Notes: generated from the sequence alone by a model not told the origin. A stretch of DNA of 40,911 nucleotides from an uncultured Bacteroidota bacterium (GCA_937861115.1 CALMBD010000013.1:1-40911); one strand, 5' to 3'. Counted from the stretch's first letter, positions 30,853 through 39,360 are shown. Made by a program: numbers and translations.

Positions 30853-32487
30853 ATGCTAAATGTAAATCAAATCTCAATGACCCTTAGTGGCAAAATAATA
30901 AGAAAGCAAATTTATAAACAGAACAGGTATCTGAAAAAAGTCTCTTTTATCATTTTTGCTTTTTTGACAATTACAATAGTGCAAGCTCAACCAGATATTA
31001 TCGACCAAACCTCCTTCGGCGGCGCCTTCAATGACCTGGCATACTCATTTCAGCCCACTAATGACAATGGCTATGTATTGGCAAGTACCAGCAATTCTAA
31101 AGACGGTGATGTGAGTGGCAATCACGGTGGATACGACTTTTGGGTGGTAAAATTATCTGCTCTGAAAACCATACAATGGCAAAAATCTTTGGGTGGCAGT
31201 TCTGACGATGAGATCCGTTCTATCCAGCAAACGACTGACGGTGGTTTTATTTTAGCAGGTTTTACGTATTCAAATGACGGGGATGTCTCTGGCAATCATG
31301 GGAGCGGAGATTGTTGGGTGGTAAAATTGGATATGTTTGGAGGAATAGAGTGGGAAAAAACCTTAGGTGGCAGCAACTTTGATGAAGCGCGGTCGGTACA
31401 GCAAACAAGCGACGGCGGGTTTATTGTTGCCGGCACTTCTAGTTCAAACAACGGAGATTTGACAAATAACTACGGAGATTTTGATTGCTGGATCGTTAAG
31501 TTAAGCGGCACAGGGTCCATACAGTGGCAAAAAACACTGGGAGGGAGTAAGGTAGACAAGGCTTCCGTCGTCAAGTTAACGAGTGACGGCGGGTTTATCA
31601 TCGCAGGATTTACCGAGTCTTCGGATGAAGATGTCACGTTCCTCCACGGCGGATCAGATATGTGGATTGTGAAATTGAATGAGAACGGTCAGATGCAATG
31701 GCAAAAAACATTTGGCGGAAGTAATTCCGAAGAAGTTGTTTCGATGATTCCTACAAATGATGGCAATTATATCGCCGCAGGCTACACACAATCAGAAGAC
31801 GGTGATGTATCAGGGTTTCATGGCAATGTGGATATTTGGGTTGTGAAATTCAGTGATTTCGGGGCAATTCTATGGGAAAAATCCTTAGGAGGAACTTCTC
31901 AGGATGTTGTTGGTGATATTCGACAATCAAACGATGGTGGATACATCGTAGCGGGCTCATCATCCTCAAACGACGGTGATATTTCGAGCAATCAGGGTCA
32001 ATATGATTGCTGGATTGTCCAACTGAGCAATATTGGAAATATTCAATGGCAAAAAAGCCTTGGCGGTATGTATGACGATTTGGCCAACACCATTTTGCAA
32101 ATAGATGACGGCAGCTTTATCTTGGCAGGAACTACGGCATCGAATGATGGCGACGTTTCGGGCAATCATGGCTCTTTTGATAGCTGGATCGTTACATTAA
32201 ATGCAGTCTCAACGGGAAATGTTGATCTTCCCTTTTACAGTAATGAAGAATACTCTTTAAAGGTGTCTCCCAACCCGGCTTATTCTCATATTTATTTGAC
32301 AATTGAGCCTGATCAATCCCTAACAACGGTTCGAATAATTGATGTCATGGGGAGAACAAGTTTGGTGAGAGATGTTATTCCTTACCAGCATATTGACATT
32401 TCTGATCTGCATAATGGTTTATATTGGCTATTTGCATATAACACTTCCGGCAAAAGTTATGTGTGTAAATTCAGAAAACAGGAATAG
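30853..32487 (+). CDS. T9SS-secreted seven-repeat beta-propeller protein
   Basis: 544 residues. The start may be 30853 or 30877; the signal sequence is KKVSFIIFAFLTITIVQAQ (about 29-47). The body has seven repeats of about 58 residues with the pattern DD-x(6)-Q-T-DGGFI-AG-x-SNDGDVSGNHG-x-DCWIVKL-x(5)-IQWQKSLGGS. Seven such blades would close a beta-propeller. The NDGDVSGNHG loops carry Asp/Asn in positions that could bind calcium (inference). C-terminal 75 residues (YSLKVSPNPAYSHIYLTI... LHNGLYWLFAYNTSGKSYVCKF) are a type A T9SS sorting domain. The product should be released or attached at the cell surface. AT-rich, plus strand, alone on its transcript. Confidence 0.9.
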   Translation: MLNVNQISMTLSGKIIRKQIYKQNRYLKKVSFIIFAFLTITIVQAQPDIIDQTSFGGAFNDLAYSFQPTNDNGYVLASTSNSKDGDVSGNHGGYDFWVVKLSALKTIQWQKSLGGSSDDEIRSIQQTTDGGFILAGFTYSNDGDVSGNHGSGDCWVVKLDMFGGIEWEKTLGGSNFDEARSVQQTSDGGFIVAGTSSSNNGDLTNNYGDFDCWIVKLSGTGSIQWQKTLGGSKVDKASVVKLTSDGGFIIAGFTESSDEDVTFLHGGSDMWIVKLNENGQMQWQKTFGGSNSEEVVSMIPTNDGNYIAAGYTQSEDGDVSGFHGNVDIWVVKFSDFGAILWEKSLGGTSQDVVGDIRQSNDGGYIVAGSSSSNDGDISSNQGQYDCWIVQLSNIGNIQWQKSLGGMYDDLANTILQIDDGSFILAGTTASNDGDVSGNHGSFDSWIVTLNAVSTGNVDLPFYSNEEYSLKVSPNPAYSHIYLTIEPDQSLTTVRIIDVMGRTSLVRDVIPYQHIDISDLHNGLYWLFAYNTSGKSYVCKFRKQE

Positions 32488-32520
32488 TTTGTAATAACTT
32501 ACGACTTGAGTGGCGAGGAG

Positions 32521-33317
32521 TCATCTCTTTTGATATGTGGCCGGTCGATCGGTCTCTTTTCTGGTTAGTATACCTGCTTCAACACCTTTTCTAAGGTCTC
32601 TTGTAGACGTTGCCGTTGATATTGCAGGAAACATTTTAAGGTAGTCTTTTCTTGTAAACACTGATACGTCTGGCTGGTCCAGAAAATAGTTTAAACGCTC
32701 CATAAATATTCAAAAACAGGGTTCGCTCGCATCAATATCAGGGTCTGCCACAATCGACCCATTCTTCCGTTTCCATCCAGGAAAGGATGAATAAATTCCA
32801 TTTCATAATGGAATACACAACTCTTGATGATCAGATTATCTGCCCCATGTTCGAGATACCCAAACAGGTTTGTCATCAAATTATCGACGTTCCATCCCGG
32901 TGGCGCCAAATGCGCTATTCTGTTGCCTTGAATTACTCCGACTGAACCGGTTCTGAATTGACCTGGTGTATCCATCAGGCCGGCCATTAACTGCCGGTGC
33001 GCTTCCAGATAAGATGCTTTGGAGAAAGGGTCAAAATTGGGTAGATTGTCATACACATGAATTGCATTCTCCACTTCCGTTATATCTTTAGCGGGGCCGA
33101 TTACGCGTTTATTGTCAATTATAGCGGTGATCTGATCTTCACTTAATGTATTCCCTTCTATTGCTAATGACGCACGAATGGTCCTGACTTTGTTTTTTTT
33201 TCTCAGTTCTGTCGGCGGCTTCCTCAGGTGGGTTGTATCTACAACACCTAACAACCGGCCTATCTCGATCGATAAATTGATTATTTGGGGCGTTCCTTCG
33301 TAGTATTTGTAAACCAT
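32521..33317 (-). pseudogene. Fic protein gene with internal deletion and frameshift
   Basis: Frame 1 (33317-32691, 208 residues) holds an intact Fic core: class II-type inhibitory motif S50-LAI-E54-G and the catalytic motif H177-P-F-L-D-G-N-G-R-M-G-R. It breaks off at NPVFEYL, where normal relatives continue for roughly 80 residues. Frame 2 (32703-32521) then gives the C-terminal winged-helix part, MERLNYFLDQPDVSVFTRKDYLKMF and STATSTRDLRKGVEAGIL, in a different phase and overlapping by 13 bases. An internal piece is therefore missing and the frame is shifted. The N-terminal fragment might still fold as a Fic domain. Fic enzymes transfer AMP to Ser/Thr/Tyr of target proteins. MVYKY at 33317 is preferred because a -7-like element lies directly upstream. 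Confidence 0.8.
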
Positions 33318-33338
33318 GATGCCATCGTTTGATCGCAT

Positions 33339-33346
33339 CAAAGATA
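33339..33346 (-). promoter_or_regulatory. Candidate -7 element of the Fic gene
   Basis: Minus-strand TATCTTTG matches TAnnTTTG exactly, 21 bases before the ATG at 33317. The longer start at 33341 would fall inside it. Confidence 0.4.
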
Positions 33347-33420
33347 TAATTTTGATAGAAAATATCCAATATCAAATCAAATTTGCATCATTTGTGCGGT
33401 TGACCTGATTTGGGTCAAAT

Positions 33421-33500
33421 GTCGAGCCTGGCGAAGCCCGATAGATAGTTCAAACGAGGCACAGCCTCGCTCGAGCAGGTGCACAGCTTCGCTCTGGCAG
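33421..33500. repeat. Dispersed repeat with self-complementary GAGGC/GCCTC core
   Basis: Contains GCGAAGCCCGATAGATAG, then ACGAGGCACAGCCTCGCTCG. A related copy with the same order of elements is at 36595-36671. The GAGGC...GCCTC arms can form a small hairpin. Confidence 0.6.
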
Positions 33501-33518
33501 AGTCACATCCAGTATTTT

Positions 33519-33986
33519 TTACTTTAATTTTTTCCAATAGATCACCTTATCATCTCCTTCTTTCCAGAAGTCTCTAATGACAGCTTCTTTGTAGTAATCA
33601 AGTTTTTCATAAAACTTCCTGGTCGGTTCAAAGTCGTTGGTTCCTGATGTTTCTACAATTAGTATTCTGTGCCCGTTTTGCTTTAAAAGTTCTTCAAGGT
33701 ACAGCATCATTTTCCTCCCGATTCCTTTTCCCTGAATATCAGATCTTACACCAATCGCATAGAGGTTAAATGTTCCCGAAGTTAATTTTTCCGGCGCACA
33801 ATAACCAATGGATATGGGGACATCGTTTTCAGTTGCTGTAAACCAAAGTTCTTCTGTATCCGGATTGTCAAAGAAATCTGAAATCATATCTTCAAGAATT
33901 TCTGATGGAAATAACTCAATTGAATCCAAAACGCGTTTCAGGTGCTGGATGTCGTCTTTTGTAATTTTTCTGATTGATGGATTCAT
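33519..33986 (-). CDS. GNAT-family N-acetyltransferase
   Basis: 155 residues, full-length GNAT fold: MNPSIRKITKDDIQHLKRVLDSIELFP, strand NLYAIGVRSDIQGKGIGRKMMLYLEELL (acetyl-CoA loop Q-G-K-G-I-G), and TRKFYEKLDYYKEAVIRDFWKEGDDKVIYWKKL at the end. The last part, DFW-x-EGDDK-x-YWKK, is often seen in acetyltransferases of small amines or antibiotics, but substrate prediction is not possible. Minus strand, 51 bp from the AraC gene, both AT-rich. Confidence 0.88.
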   Translation of the reverse strand: MNPSIRKITKDDIQHLKRVLDSIELFPSEILEDMISDFFDNPDTEELWFTATENDVPISIGYCAPEKLTSGTFNLYAIGVRSDIQGKGIGRKMMLYLEELLKQNGHRILIVETSGTNDFEPTRKFYEKLDYYKEAVIRDFWKEGDDKVIYWKKLK

Positions 33987-34036
33987 TTTGTTGATTTTTG
34001 TGAAAAAATATCACAAATGTACTGCCGCCGTATTCA

Positions 34037-34750
34037 TTAAACTTGTAACATTCTGCTATTATAAACATCGGAGGGACTTATCCCAAGCATTTGCTTAAAA
34101 GATTTACTTAGATGCGCCTGGTCATAAAAACCGCTTTCAATTGAGACTTCGTACATGTTCATATTTTTATATAATACACCTTCAAATGCTCTCTTTAGTT
34201 TGCTCCACACCAGGTATTTTTTTATTGAAATACCCATTTCTTTTTTAAAAAGATGTGATAATCGACTTTCAGAAAGATTTGTTTCCGATCTTAAAACTTC
34301 CAGCATCACCTTGTATTCAGCGGATGTACTATTCAGGTAATTCAAACACTTTTGAATTCTTTTATTAGCAGTAATTGGAATGATTGACCTGTTATGTGTG
34401 CCGGCTATCTCTTCAATTATTTCTGCGCGGTCTGTATTATTGGCTTCGACATATATTCCATCAAGTAGTGAGATGTCAAAATTTGATATCAACTTTTGAA
34501 AATGGCTTAAATTACACTCCATCATTAACAGTAAAACATTCCCCTTTTTAGATTTTATCTTGTGGAGTATGTTGTGTTCAATAACTGCAAAGGAAATATT
34601 TATATATTTGGACGTGGGTGTTTCTAATTCAATATTTCCATTTTCAGAGAATATAATTTCAACAGCAGGATGAGCGTGAAATTCAGTTTCAATTTCATTT
34701 AACTCAAATTTGTATACGCCTTTTTCATTGTTAAATTCGTGTATTTTCAT
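34037..34750 (-). CDS. AraC-family transcriptional regulator
   Basis: 237 residues from ATG 34750 (MKIHEFNNEKGVYKFELNEIETEFHAHPAVEIIFSENG). N-terminal cupin-like sensor with the HAHPAVEI strand; C-terminal double HTH: MLEVLRSETNLSESRLSHLFKKEMGISIKKY and MNMYEVSIESGFYDQAHLSKSFKQMLGISPSDVY, which carries the usual G-F-x-D-Q-A-H-L-S-x-x-F-K signature. It lies head-to-tail between two GNAT genes. The target is not evident; the acetyltransferase genes around it are candidates. Confidence 0.9.
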   Translation of the reverse strand: MKIHEFNNEKGVYKFELNEIETEFHAHPAVEIIFSENGNIELETPTSKYINISFAVIEHNILHKIKSKKGNVLLLMMECNLSHFQKLISNFDISLLDGIYVEANNTDRAEIIEEIAGTHNRSIIPITANKRIQKCLNYLNSTSAEYKVMLEVLRSETNLSESRLSHLFKKEMGISIKKYLVWSKLKRAFEGVLYKNMNMYEVSIESGFYDQAHLSKSFKQMLGISPSDVYNSRMLQV

Positions 34751-34840
34751 TTCTCCATTATTGCATGCCACGGCTGTATGTGTGAGTCCATTCCGCTCTC
34801 GTGCGTTGGACCCTGGTGGCGGTTAGTGTAGATGATGTGT

Positions 34841-35149
34841 TTATGGCGTTCTTTTATATTCGGGCAGTTTATTGTGTATATAATTTGTTATGCTTTCCAT
34901 GATTAATTTTCCTATTCCTTTCCCCTGCTTTTCAGGGATCACACATATGTCCACAACCTGACAAAAGCATCCCCCGTCGCCAATGATTCTTCCCATTCCG
35001 ATTACCTCGTCTTCTTCCATTACCATTATTGAATACAATGAATTTTTAAGCCCGATCTTGCCTGCTTCATCTGTTTTAGGCGATAGCCCGCAAGCGACTC
35101 TCATGTTTTGATATATTTTCAGGGGTATTTCTGCTTCAACAATTTTCAT
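34841..35149 (-). pseudogene. GNAT acetyltransferase, C-terminally truncated
   Basis: 102 residues. The N-terminal two thirds of a GNAT are clear: AGKIGLKNSLYSIMVMEEDEVIGMGRIIGDGGCFCQVVDICVIPEKQGKGIGKLIMESITNYIHNKLPE. After KLPE relatives normally continue with a strand such as SAYVSL and a Y-x-x-F-GF-x-x-x helix of about 40 residues; here the frame ends in YKRTP. The acetyl-CoA loop Q-G-K-G-I-G is kept but the last strand and helix are missing, so activity is doubtful. It starts 8 bases after the DinB gene stop and was probably in one operon with it. Confidence 0.7.
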
Positions 35150-35157
35150 CCTGTTCT

Positions 35158-35700
35158 TTATCTTTTTAAAATTCCCAAATATTCTATCCAGGGGCCAACT
35201 TCAGATGTATATTGTTTGGCCATAACCCTCGAAATTTGGGCAATATGGCCCAGGTCGTGCACTACCCACGTTGATAAAAGTTGTTTTAAATTAACCTCTC
35301 CCAATTCAGGGTGTATCCCTTTCTCTTCCAGTTTAAGGCCATTGATTTGAAGAGATATTAGTTCATTTATGTTTCTTTCTCTGATCTCTTTAAATTCTTT
35401 CAGCAACGCTTCTATTGATTTTTCTCCGGCCTCTTCCATCTGGGCATACCTGTCAAACGGCACGAAAGTTTTATTTTCTGAATCGGATAAAATGATCCTT
35501 GCTCTGGGAATCCAGTCGGTTTTTTCTCCGTGAATCAGATGGCCAACTATATCGTACGGGCTCCAGGTGTTGACTCCTTCGTTGACTTTTAACCACTCGT
35601 CGGATAAACCGCCAAGCATGTGTTCCAATACAGCAGGGGTCTTTTGCAGAATTTCTATGGCTTGATCTATCTGAAAGGTCATTTCAAGGACTTTTATCAT
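35158..35700 (-). CDS. DinB-family protein
   Basis: 180 residues from ATG 35700; ATG 35682 is also possible. Four-helix DinB fold with histidines in the metal positions: WSPYDIVGHLIHGEKTDWIPRA and LLSTWVVHDLGHIAQISRVMAKQY (His in GHLIHGE, and the pair in HDLGH). These proteins are often thiol-dependent transferases; a cofactor cannot be named. No signal peptide, in contrast to the DinB-like gene at 23147. Followed after 8 bases by the truncated GNAT. Confidence 0.88.
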   Translation of the reverse strand: MIKVLEMTFQIDQAIEILQKTPAVLEHMLGGLSDEWLKVNEGVNTWSPYDIVGHLIHGEKTDWIPRARIILSDSENKTFVPFDRYAQMEEAGEKSIEALLKEFKEIRERNINELISLQINGLKLEEKGIHPELGEVNLKQLLSTWVVHDLGHIAQISRVMAKQYTSEVGPWIEYLGILKR

Positions 35701-35747
35701 GATATACAACAACCGGTCTGCCTGTTGTTGTATTATCGGTTAGGCTT

Positions 35748-36290
35748 CTATTTTATATACTCGGCGTACAACCTGGAAAACAGGATGGAGTCCTCGTATT
35801 TGCCGGAGGCGTAATAATGCTGTCTCAACACTCCCTCCCTTGTAAAGTTATATTTTTCCATCAGCCTCAGGGAAGGAATGTTTCCGATACCGACAATCGC
35901 CTCCATCCTGTTCAAATTCATTTTAGTAAACCCGTATTCAATGATCACCCCAAGTGCTTCGGTCATCAGCCCTTTTCTTTTATAATCCTCGTCTGCCATG
36001 GCATAACCTATTTCCGCCCGGTTGTGTTCGACATTCCAGTTGTGTATTCCGCACCTCCCGATAATAGTGTCGGATGCTTTATCGATCATTAGAAACAGTT
36101 CAAAACTTCTGTTGTAGCTGGAGTATCCGTTTTTGTGCTTGTATTCTTCTTTTTGATAGTCCTCCTCCGAACGGTGACCCAAAATTCTCTTTATTTCATC
36201 TTTTGAGCAGTTTTCAAAAAGATACTTCATACTGTCCGGTGAAAGCCCTTTAAGGATCAGCCTTTCTGTTTCAATTATTTCGAAATCCAT
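35748..36290 (-). CDS. RimJ/RimL-type GNAT acetyltransferase
   Basis: 180 residues from ATG 36290 (MDFEIIETERLILKGLSPDSMKYLF); an upstream TTG at 36320 gives no extra domain. Typical RimJ/RimL features: ETERLIL start, DTIIGRCGIHNWNVEHNRAEIGYAMADEDYKRKGLMTEALGVIIEYGF (acetyl-CoA loop R-K-G-L-M) and NRMEAIVGIGNIPSLRLMEKYNFTREGVLRQHYYASGKYEDSILFSRL. Such enzymes acetylate N-termini of ribosomal proteins or small amines. AT-rich, minus strand, 47 bp before the DinB gene. Confidence 0.9.
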   Translation of the reverse strand: MDFEIIETERLILKGLSPDSMKYLFENCSKDEIKRILGHRSEEDYQKEEYKHKNGYSSYNRSFELFLMIDKASDTIIGRCGIHNWNVEHNRAEIGYAMADEDYKRKGLMTEALGVIIEYGFTKMNLNRMEAIVGIGNIPSLRLMEKYNFTREGVLRQHYYASGKYEDSILFSRLYAEYIK

Positions 36291-36320
36291 TTCGTAAAAA
36301 TTCTTTAATCCGACCTTCAA

Positions 36321-36434
36321 TTATTGCAATACCACAACGAACGATTTCCCCGCACAGTTCCTTTTTATTATCGCTGAACCAATCTTGTCATAAAGGTAGG
36401 TCCTGGACATGCCGGTATGTGATTTCTCAACCAT
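36321..36434 (-). other. 37-codon frame starting in repeat copy A
   Basis: Begins with the same MVEK as the unknown protein at 37508 because the repeat supplies its start, then reads SHTGMSRTYLYDKIGS and ends at TAA 36321-36323. The MSRTYLYDKIGS part faintly recalls the HTH of excisionase-type proteins. It may be a decayed gene remnant; expression is unproven. Confidence 0.3.
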
Positions 36435-36538
36435 TTTTTGGACAGCATTGGTGTGCAACAAAAGGGCCGTTTTCGGGCGAAAATTGTTTTAGCGCGAGCG
36501 ATAGCGTGACCGGTTTATTGTTGGCCTGAGCGGACTGG
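36423..36538 (+). repeat. Direct repeat copy A (116 bp)
   Basis: Matches copy B at 37497-37623 with few substitutions; copy B has 11 extra bases (GTTTGGCAATT) after AGCGCG. Both include, on the minus strand, the segment that supplies the MVEK start codon. Confidence 0.9.
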
Positions 36539-36594
36539 AATGATGGATTAAGTCCGATGGACTGATCAAACTTGTGGAGCCTTGCGGGAGCGGG

Positions 36595-36671
36595 AGGAGG
36601 GTAAAGCCCATAGGATTGGTCAATTGAGGCGAAGTCTCGCTCGAGCGGGGCACAGACTTGCACGAGCGGGT
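36595..36671. repeat. Dispersed repeat, relative of 33421-33500
   Basis: GTAAAGCCCATAGGATTGG, then TTGAGGCGAAGTCTCGCTCG and a GGGCACAG...GAGCGGG tail, in the same order as at 33421-33500. No coding capacity is seen. Confidence 0.55.
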
Positions 36672-36683
36672 ATTGCAACAAAG

Positions 36684-37508
36684 TTATTTCATAAACCAAT
36701 TGATTATCCTGTGTAATAAGGACTTGTTTTGATCTGGGTTCAATAGCTTTTTGTACTTGTCCGACATCCAACTTCTGGGATTAACTCTTACATGGTTTTC
36801 CATGGCGCTACGTATTTCTCCTTCCTCACCGAGATACTCCGCAAAGTTCACATATTCATAGGCATTTCGCTTGTCTGTCAAGTCGGTTTCTGATTTCCAG
36901 GTTTCAAAGGCTGCTTTAAAATATTCCTTTTCGTGTAGCCGCATATAAAACCCGAGCGGGATTCCGACAGGCTTTTTGAGTCCAAAATAGGCTATTTGTT
37001 GTTCCTTGTATGCCTTGCCGCTATCCTCTGAATACAACGTTTCATCACTAAAAACCGTTTCTATTATTCTGGTCTGCAACCTGTGGTTTGAACTCGTCAC
37101 ATAATGCCTGAGTTTTTCCTTTCCATAAGTCAGAAAAAAACCGGTTTCAAATCCTGAATCGGCATCCATTGTCCCATCGAATTTAAGTGCTGCGAAGTCC
37201 CAGATATCCTCTATTACGCCAAACTCCGACAGGAAATAGCAATACATATAGATCACTTCAAAATCGTAATTGTCCGTATTGGCATGCCGGTGTTTTACTT
37301 CCTCTTCAAAGAGTCTACGGACAATGGAATAGTCATCGGGAACCCTTAAATCATTAAACAATCCTACGCCAATTGTGAATCGGTTGAATTGGTTTAAGTC
37401 TCTCTTCCCATCCTCAGACAGTGTATAGGTATATTTTTTAAACTCGCGCTCGTCCTCCCGAAGCCGGTTCAGGTCTTGAATATACTTGTGTATGATTTTC
37501 TCAACCAT
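36684..37508 (-). CDS. Protein of unknown function
   Basis: 274 residues from ATG 37508 (MVEKIIHKYIQDLNRLRED); a TTG at 37532 is an alternative. I recognise no family. Mostly alpha-helical and charged: EDEREFKKYTYTLSEDGKRDLNQFNRFTIGVGLF, a Tyr/Phe-rich middle (VIYMYCYFLSEFGVIEDIWDFAALKFDG), and a basic C-terminus SLLHRIINWFMK. No signal peptide or TM helix. Its start codon and upstream sequence lie in repeat copy B, which recurs 1.07 kb downstream as copy A, so the gene's 5' region is duplicated. AT-rich coding sequence, at the right edge of the accessory block. Confidence 0.75.
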   Translation of the reverse strand: MVEKIIHKYIQDLNRLREDEREFKKYTYTLSEDGKRDLNQFNRFTIGVGLFNDLRVPDDYSIVRRLFEEEVKHRHANTDNYDFEVIYMYCYFLSEFGVIEDIWDFAALKFDGTMDADSGFETGFFLTYGKEKLRHYVTSSNHRLQTRIIETVFSDETLYSEDSGKAYKEQQIAYFGLKKPVGIPLGFYMRLHEKEYFKAAFETWKSETDLTDKRNAYEYVNFAEYLGEEGEIRSAMENHVRVNPRSWMSDKYKKLLNPDQNKSLLHRIINWFMK

Positions 37509-37623
37509 TTTTTGGATAGCATTGGTGTGCAACCAAACGGCTGTTTTCGGGCGAAAATTGTTTTAGCGCGGTTTGGCAATTGAGCGATAGGGTGCCGGTT
37601 TATTGTTGACCTGAGCGGACTGG
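37497..37623 (+). repeat. Direct repeat copy B (127 bp)
   Basis: Partner of 36423-36538. It overlaps the first codons of the unknown gene and marks the change from AT-rich to GC-rich sequence. After it, 37624-37846 is GC-rich and holds nothing recognisable except a CACCTTTG stretch at about 37790 that may be a -7 element for the peptidase. Confidence 0.9.
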
Positions 37624-37846
37624 GCGGCTGTCGCTGCCATGCGCAGACGCCCCAAGTGCTCGTATCCTCACGTTGAGCCGCTGTTCTCATCCCAATCCTC
37701 CCATACCCCGCGCCCCGCAGCACTTGAATCGCCGTCACCCCGATAAATTAAACCCCCTCCTACCTATTGCCGGAACAAAAAAACCTGCACACCTTTGTCA
37801 CATTGTACCGGAATGCCAGCTTGTTTATTCCGAAACCCTTACAGTA

Positions 37847-39340
37847 ATGAACACACCCCCTCCGCAGAAACCCGGGTACTGGATACCCGTCTGTACCGCT
37901 CTGCTATTTGTATGCAGTCCGTTGCTTCAGGCGCAACGCAATGCGCCGTATTACAACGCCAACGCGGCCACTCTCCGCCAACAACTTGCCGAAAAAACGA
38001 CGGCTTCCATCCAGGCCACCTTCCGGGAACCGGATCAGTTCAACAAGGAAGCAAGGGAGGCCTACCGGTCTGCCCGCGACCGCATCGGACTGGATGTATC
38101 CGAAGAGATCAGCGAATCTGCCCTCGTGGATGATGTGCTGTGGCCTTTTGTCCAAAAGACACACGCTGCCATTGTCGCCGCCAATCCTGAAGGCGCCGCT
38201 ACCAAGGTCATCCTGACCATCAACCCTACCCCCAACGCCTACTCGGTGGGCGACGGTACCCTTTTCGTGTATTGCGGACTGCTGGCCGGTCTGGAAAATG
38301 AAGACCAACTGGCCTTTGTCCTGTGCCACGAAATCGCACACTACCTGCTGGAGCACGCCACCAACGGATTGGTCAGGGAAATCGCGACCTTTCACGACAA
38401 GGCTTTCAAGGCAAAGGTTAAAGCGGCGAGCAAGCAGGAGTTTAACCGGAATGAACAGTTGGCCAATATCTATAAAAATGTGCTGTTCAAGTCCAGGTAC
38501 CACCGCCGCGACCTGGAGCGGCAGGCCGATTCGCTGGCTTACCGCATGTTCCTGAAAACGAACTACGCGCCGGGACAGGCGCAGCGCCTGTGCGCGCTCT
38601 TCGAAACCATCGACGAGCCGCTGCGCGATTCGAGCCTGAATGTGGAAACCCACTTCGGGTGCGCGCGGCATCCGTTTCAGGCGGGTTGGCTGGAAAAGGC
38701 AAAAGGCTCCGTCTGGGCCGACGCACAGGCGCTGAACGCCGCCGCCGAAAAACAAATGCAGGATTCCCTGCGCACCCACCCCGACTGGCGCAACCGGATG
38801 CAATGGCTCGAAGAGATGGCGCAACAGTTGTTGGTCGGCACATCAACCAAAACGGTTTCCGGCGACCCGTATGCGCCGATCCGCTACCTGAGCGTCCTGG
38901 AATCGGTTGATGCCTGGTTCAGCGTGGAGCGCTACGACAAGGCGCTTTTCTATGCGGTGCAATACCAGCAGGTCTATCCCGATTGCAGTTATTTTAAAGA
39001 AATGGAGGCGCTGGCGCTCAATGGCTTGTACACGCATTTGCAAGACCACTCCCTGTCGGACGTGTTGTCGCAAAGTGCGCCCGACAACCCCGGCAAGTAC
39101 AACCGCTTCCTCGACTTTCTCAACAACCTCCGGCTGAAAGACCTGCTGGCCTTGCAAGTTTGCAGCCTCGACGCGGCCTTGGCGTCGACAACCGAAAAAA
39201 CAGAACACGGCCTGATGGCAGCCTATTTTGTTGCCCTGGCGCAGGACGATCGCAGCGCCATGCTCGCAGCCAAAAAAGAATACCTGTCGAAATACCGGAA
39301 GGGGCGTTTTGCCGATGTTTTTCAACAGGCCAAGAAGTAA
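37847..39340 (+). CDS. Exported M48-family metallopeptidase
   Basis: 497 residues from ATG 37847; the frame is open further upstream to 37673, but only this start gives a signal peptide (KPGYWIPVCTALLFVCSPLLQAQ). Zinc site: H161-E-I-A-H165 (FVLCHEIAHYLLEHA) and third ligand E224 in DLE224-RQAD228-SLAYRMF, the M48 signature. Preceding it is the conserved N-P-x-x-N-A-Y-x-x-G-D/G-x-x-x-V stretch (INPTPNAYSVGDGTLFVYCGLLAGLENEDQLA). The C-terminal half (from about 300) is helical and may be a TPR-like accessory part. It should act in the periplasm as a BepA/Oma1-like protease, possibly in quality control. The next gene begins 56 bases downstream. Confidence 0.92.
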   Translation: MNTPPPQKPGYWIPVCTALLFVCSPLLQAQRNAPYYNANAATLRQQLAEKTTASIQATFREPDQFNKEAREAYRSARDRIGLDVSEEISESALVDDVLWPFVQKTHAAIVAANPEGAATKVILTINPTPNAYSVGDGTLFVYCGLLAGLENEDQLAFVLCHEIAHYLLEHATNGLVREIATFHDKAFKAKVKAASKQEFNRNEQLANIYKNVLFKSRYHRRDLERQADSLAYRMFLKTNYAPGQAQRLCALFETIDEPLRDSSLNVETHFGCARHPFQAGWLEKAKGSVWADAQALNAAAEKQMQDSLRTHPDWRNRMQWLEEMAQQLLVGTSTKTVSGDPYAPIRYLSVLESVDAWFSVERYDKALFYAVQYQQVYPDCSYFKEMEALALNGLYTHLQDHSLSDVLSQSAPDNPGKYNRFLDFLNNLRLKDLLALQVCSLDAALASTTEKTEHGLMAAYFVALAQDDRSAMLAAKKEYLSKYRKGRFADVFQQAKK

Positions 39341-39360
39341 GGAGGGCACTCCTTCATACA

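Noticed and set aside
34772-34840. GTTGGAC as an attC R box in the gap beside the truncated GNAT
   Set aside because: No matching second box within 150 bp on either strand.
36427-36771. 114-codon minus-strand frame between the unknown gene and the GNAT
   Set aside because: It runs through repeat copy A and the dispersed repeat and overlaps the 3' end of the unknown gene; no domain or start context.
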